From an uncultured Pseudomonadales bacterium (GTDB lineage: Bacteria > Pseudomonadota > Gammaproteobacteria > Pseudomonadales > UBA7434): a stretch of 64,000 nt of DNA. The DNA lies in assembly GCA_943788835.1 (NCBI GenBank), contig CALSRU010000010.1, forward strand, positions 62,001 through 126,000, written 5' to 3'. The stretch's first letter is position 1. Each line of letters begins with the position of its first letter. Of this stretch, positions 61,804 to 64,000 are shown one piece after another. The translations under genes were made by a program, and so were the position numbers. The notes beneath the pieces were generated by a model. That model did not search any database. It was not told the origin of the DNA and was given only the letters and a program-made list of their open reading frames with translations.

Positions 61804-61838
61804 AACACATTAGCTTAATCATACTTAGCTAATGTGTT
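61804..61838. terminator. shared hairpin between rluD and the DUF389 gene
   Basis: A perfect 11-bp inverted repeat (aacacattagc 61804-61814, gctaatgtgtt 61828-61838) lies between the convergent genes. One arm contains the last codons and stop of the DUF389 gene. On the minus strand five T residues follow the stem, so it is a plausible terminator for that gene. Confidence 0.6.
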
Positions 61839-62812
61839 AGCGATTGGGGTAAAATCATAAAAACAACAACCATAAGCAGTAATAAAACCCAGCTGAGCAG
61901 GTAAACAGCCATCGAGTGCTTTACTTTTTCCTTTTCAACCCAGGTGCGCGGTCCTATTCCTTTAGCCAAAAAAACCACTTTGCTGGCCAAATTTAGGGCA
62001 GCAATATTCACTGCTAACAATACCGCTGCACTTAATGCAAAATGCCAGCTACCCTGACTTAGCATAATCCCAATAGTGGCAGCCGGAGGCAAAAGTGCAG
62101 CTGCCACCATAACACCCACCAAGACGCTCGATAAGCCTGTTGTTAACGACAGTGCCGCAGCAGCTCCCGAGGCCAAAGCCAAAACAACTGCATCTATGCC
62201 GACTAAAGTTCTACTCATCAACTCAGTATTAGGTGAGGCCGATCCTGGCCAAAAAAAACCGGCCAAAAACGCGATAGCAACGGCCAATAAAACCCCCACG
62301 ACGAGGGATTTCACAGCCTCCTTGACCAAAGCGATATCGCCCAAGGCAGCGCCCAAGCTCAAGGCTAAGTTGGGGCCCAACAAAGGCGCAATCACCATTG
62401 CCCCTACAACCACAGTAACGTTATTTTCAATTAAGCCAATAGCTGCTACTACGGTAGACAACACAACCAACAATAAGTAATTTCGGTCGAATCGGGAGCT
62501 TCTGGCAACATCGTCGTAGAGCGATTCACGAATGACGGCACTCGGGGCGTCATGCCGATCATCATCACGTGAGCGCGGCAATGACGTTTCAATCTCAAGT
62601 ACCACTATTCTAGCTTCGGCTGTGCCACCAAGAACCGACTGTAGATTGTCGAGCGTCTTTTGTAATGCGCTATCACCCACTAATAAACGCATCTGCTGTA
62701 GGCCATCATCACCCACCTCACCAAGGCGAATATCATAGGCCTTAACGCTTTCTGCTATCGCTCTAATAGTGTCAGCGCTGCCTTGCGGAGCAACCACCTC
62801 GATATATTTCAT
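61829..62812 (-). CDS. DUF389-family membrane protein
   Basis: A 327-residue protein. The N-terminal ~100 residues are a soluble ferredoxin-like part (MKYIEVVAPQGSADTIRAIAE). About eight hydrophobic helices follow, with VVVGAMVIAPLLGPNLALSLG and VGVMVAAALLPPAATIGIML, the DUF389/TIGR00341 signature. The function of the family is unknown. The ATG at 62812 has GAGG upstream; a GTG two codons earlier is less likely. It lies downstream of a micro-ORF and a serine protease gene on the same strand. Confidence 0.85.
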   Translation of the reverse strand: MKYIEVVAPQGSADTIRAIAESVKAYDIRLGEVGDDGLQQMRLLVGDSALQKTLDNLQSVLGGTAEARIVVLEIETSLPRSRDDDRHDAPSAVIRESLYDDVARSSRFDRNYLLLVVLSTVVAAIGLIENNVTVVVGAMVIAPLLGPNLALSLGAALGDIALVKEAVKSLVVGVLLAVAIAFLAGFFWPGSASPNTELMSRTLVGIDAVVLALASGAAAALSLTTGLSSVLVGVMVAAALLPPAATIGIMLSQGSWHFALSAAVLLAVNIAALNLASKVVFLAKGIGPRTWVEKEKVKHSMAVYLLSWVLLLLMVVVFMILPQSLTH

Positions 62813-62889
62813 AGTCACCCTCTGCTTTTTTAGGTTTTAAAAATCAACTAGCAACGAATGTAGCGCAATTGGCCGTAGAATTTACGCCT

Positions 62890-62991
62890 CTACCCATCGT
62901 TACCCAGCTTATAGTCTCGCAATATTTCTTCACGCAATGTGTCTGTTTTAGGTCGCGCGCTTGGCACAGCCATTTTATTTTTTTTCATCAT
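62890..62991 (-). CDS. 33-residue ORF overlapping the protease stop codon
   Basis: The frame begins ATGATG, with its first ATG overlapping the protease TGA (ATGA). AGAGGA lies six bases before it. It encodes 33 residues: a lysine-rich start (MMKKNKMAVPS) followed by a probable amphipathic helix (TDTLREEILRDYKLG). No hydrophobic segment is present. The stop-start overlap and good ribosome site suggest coupled translation, but so short a frame could be chance. I do not recognise it. Confidence 0.45.
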   Translation of the reverse strand: MMKKNKMAVPSARPKTDTLREEILRDYKLGNDG

Positions 62992-64000
62992 ACCTGTTCC
63001 TCTAACAGACTCTCCGACCGCTGGCGCAACGTTGCAATGGCAGCTCGCAGCTGGCCAAACTCACTCAGCAATCGATCCGCCGCAATAGCCACGCCAAAAC
63101 CATCCAAGCCTTTAGAATCGTTAGCCACTAGTTTCCAAATATTGATGCCAATCACCAAACCTTGTGAATTAATTAAGGGCCCACCACTATTCCCCGGCAA
63201 AATCTGTGCGTCAATGACAATTTGATCTCGCTTTAAGCTCGTAATAATACCCGAGGTCATATAATCAGTATTGCCCAGAGGGCTACCAATGGCAAAAACC
63301 TCATGGCCCTGACGGTAGATATTATTTTTAGCTATTGGAATAAAAGGGGTTGTATGGCCGTCTACTTTTAACAAGGCCAGATCATAGCGATCGCTTAGCG
63401 CAACAAGCCGTGCATTGAGTGGCGTATCGTCTTTTAATATTATTGTAAACTGCTGCGCAAGCATGGTGTTAGAGTGCCGCAGATTATAACGACTGCGCGC
63501 CGCGCCCAATTCACTGGCCTCACTTTTCAACCTTGCCGAAAAACGCTCAATGGCCTGCCTATTACTAGCGTGAGATTTAATTTTTTTGTTATATGCTCTG
63601 CGCTCCTGGGCTTGCTCCGAATCACTCAACCCCTCGAAATAGCGGACATAATCAGTTAGACGCCGTTGATTTTTAGCAAGCTGCGCCCGCTTAGTAGCCA
63701 ATAATTTGCGAGACTTTATTAAATTGCCTTCCGCTTGGAAAAACGTTTTTTCAATGTCCGCAGTGGCTAACTTCGCCGGTCGGATCACATGCCTATTTGT
63801 AACTAAAAAACCATCCTGCGATACAAAAAATCCGGACCCCGAACCTAGCGTAGTTTGAACTTTGACTACAGCCGTGGTCGCCTTTTCAATCGCTGACAAT
63901 GGTTTAAATTTTCTTTCTAGCGTCTTTTTGACATTTTTTTCTAGCCGCTTTTTATTGGATTTTTCGCTATATATTTTTACCTCTTGACCAGCCTGAGGCG
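62988..64000 (-). CDS. trypsin-like serine protease with coiled-coil insertion (partial, N-terminus beyond window)
   Basis: The frame is open to the right edge, so the start lies outside the window. An internal TTG at 63899 is not a credible start, because the lysine-rich coding-like sequence (ERKFKPLSAIEK) continues upstream. The S1 fold has its triad at His in VTNRHVI, Asp in RYDLALLKVD and Ser in LPGNSGGPL, as in DegP/DegS-type enzymes. No PDZ domain follows; the C-terminus is a short charged helix. Between the His and Asp lies a ~105-residue, lysine/glutamate-rich, coiled-coil-like insertion, where trypsin-like relatives have about 30 residues in total. Substrate unknown. Confidence 0.85.
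   Translation of the reverse strand, partial: PQAGQEVKIYSEKSNKKRLEKNVKKTLERKFKPLSAIEKATTAVVKVQTTLGSGSGFFVSQDGFLVTNRHVIRPAKLATADIEKTFFQAEGNLIKSRKLLATKRAQLAKNQRRLTDYVRYFEGLSDSEQAQERRAYNKKIKSHASNRQAIERFSARLKSEASELGAARSRYNLRHSNTMLAQQFTIILKDDTPLNARLVALSDRYDLALLKVDGHTTPFIPIAKNNIYRQGHEVFAIGSPLGNTDYMTSGIITSLKRDQIVIDAQILPGNSGGPLINSQGLVIGINIWKLVANDSKGLDGFGVAIAADRLLSEFGQLRAAIATLRQRSESLLEEQV

Overview
The window is a chromosome segment of a gammaproteobacterium with about half G+C (judged by eye, not computed). Gene order matches several blocks of Pseudomonas aeruginosa, as recalled from that genome. One block is ihfB-rpsA-cmk-aroA-tyrA-hisC2-pheA-serC-gyrA followed by mtaD-ubiG-mupP-yciK and a GGDEF gene. 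A second is hisC-hisD-hisG-murA-ibaG-mlaC, the LPS transport genes, rpoN and the nitrogen PTS. A third is darP, yhdP-rng-maf-mreDCB and gatCAB, and a fourth is clpB-bamD-rluD. This points to the Pseudomonadales/Cellvibrionales part of the Gammaproteobacteria, probably a free-living marine or aquatic bacterium. I found no tRNA, rRNA, CRISPR array, prophage or insertion sequence.

Layout. 0-2 kb: a small secreted helix-hairpin-helix protein and a secreted protein with a VPLPA-type C-terminal sorting tail. 2-15.7 kb, minus strand: lapB, lapA, ihfB, rpsA, cmk, aroA, tyrA, hisC2, pheA, serC, gyrA (LPS control, DNA bending, translation, aromatic and serine biosynthesis, DNA gyrase). 16-21.6 kb, plus strand: mtaD, ubiG, mupP, yciK and a diguanylate cyclase preceded by a perfect FNR/Anr-type box. 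21.7-27.5 kb, minus strand: hisC, hisD, hisG, murA, ibaG, mlaC. 28-39.3 kb, plus strand: Ca/Na antiporter, kdsD, kdsC, lptC, lptA, lptB, rpoN, hpf, ptsN, rapZ, ptsO, mgtE. 39.4-42.5 kb, plus strand: darP, a membrane-anchored unknown protein and a secreted metalloprotease-like protein. 42.5-51.8 kb, minus strand: yhdP, rng, maf, mreD, mreC, mreB. 52.4-56.8 kb, plus strand: gatC, gatA, gatB and a PA4642-like gene. 56.8-64 kb: clpB and bamD (minus), rluD (plus), then a DUF389 membrane protein, a 33-residue ORF and a partial trypsin-like protease (minus).

Most of the content is conserved housekeeping. Envelope biogenesis dominates: LPS core sugar synthesis and transport, LapAB, BamD, MreBCD, YhdP, MurA, MupP and MlaC. 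The unusual points are departures from expected synteny or gene structure. mlaC stands without mlaF/E/D/B. tldD/pmbA are absent around darP and a secreted protease pair lies nearby. tyrA and aroA are separate one-base-overlapping genes where relatives have a fusion. mreC has no standard start codon where homology needs one. The S1 protease at the right edge has a roughly 100-residue coiled-coil-like insertion inside its catalytic domain and a stop-overlapping micro-ORF behind it. I saw no clearly new multi-gene defence or metabolic system. The best leads for new biology are the protease/micro-ORF pair and the 40-42.5 kb secreted pair.
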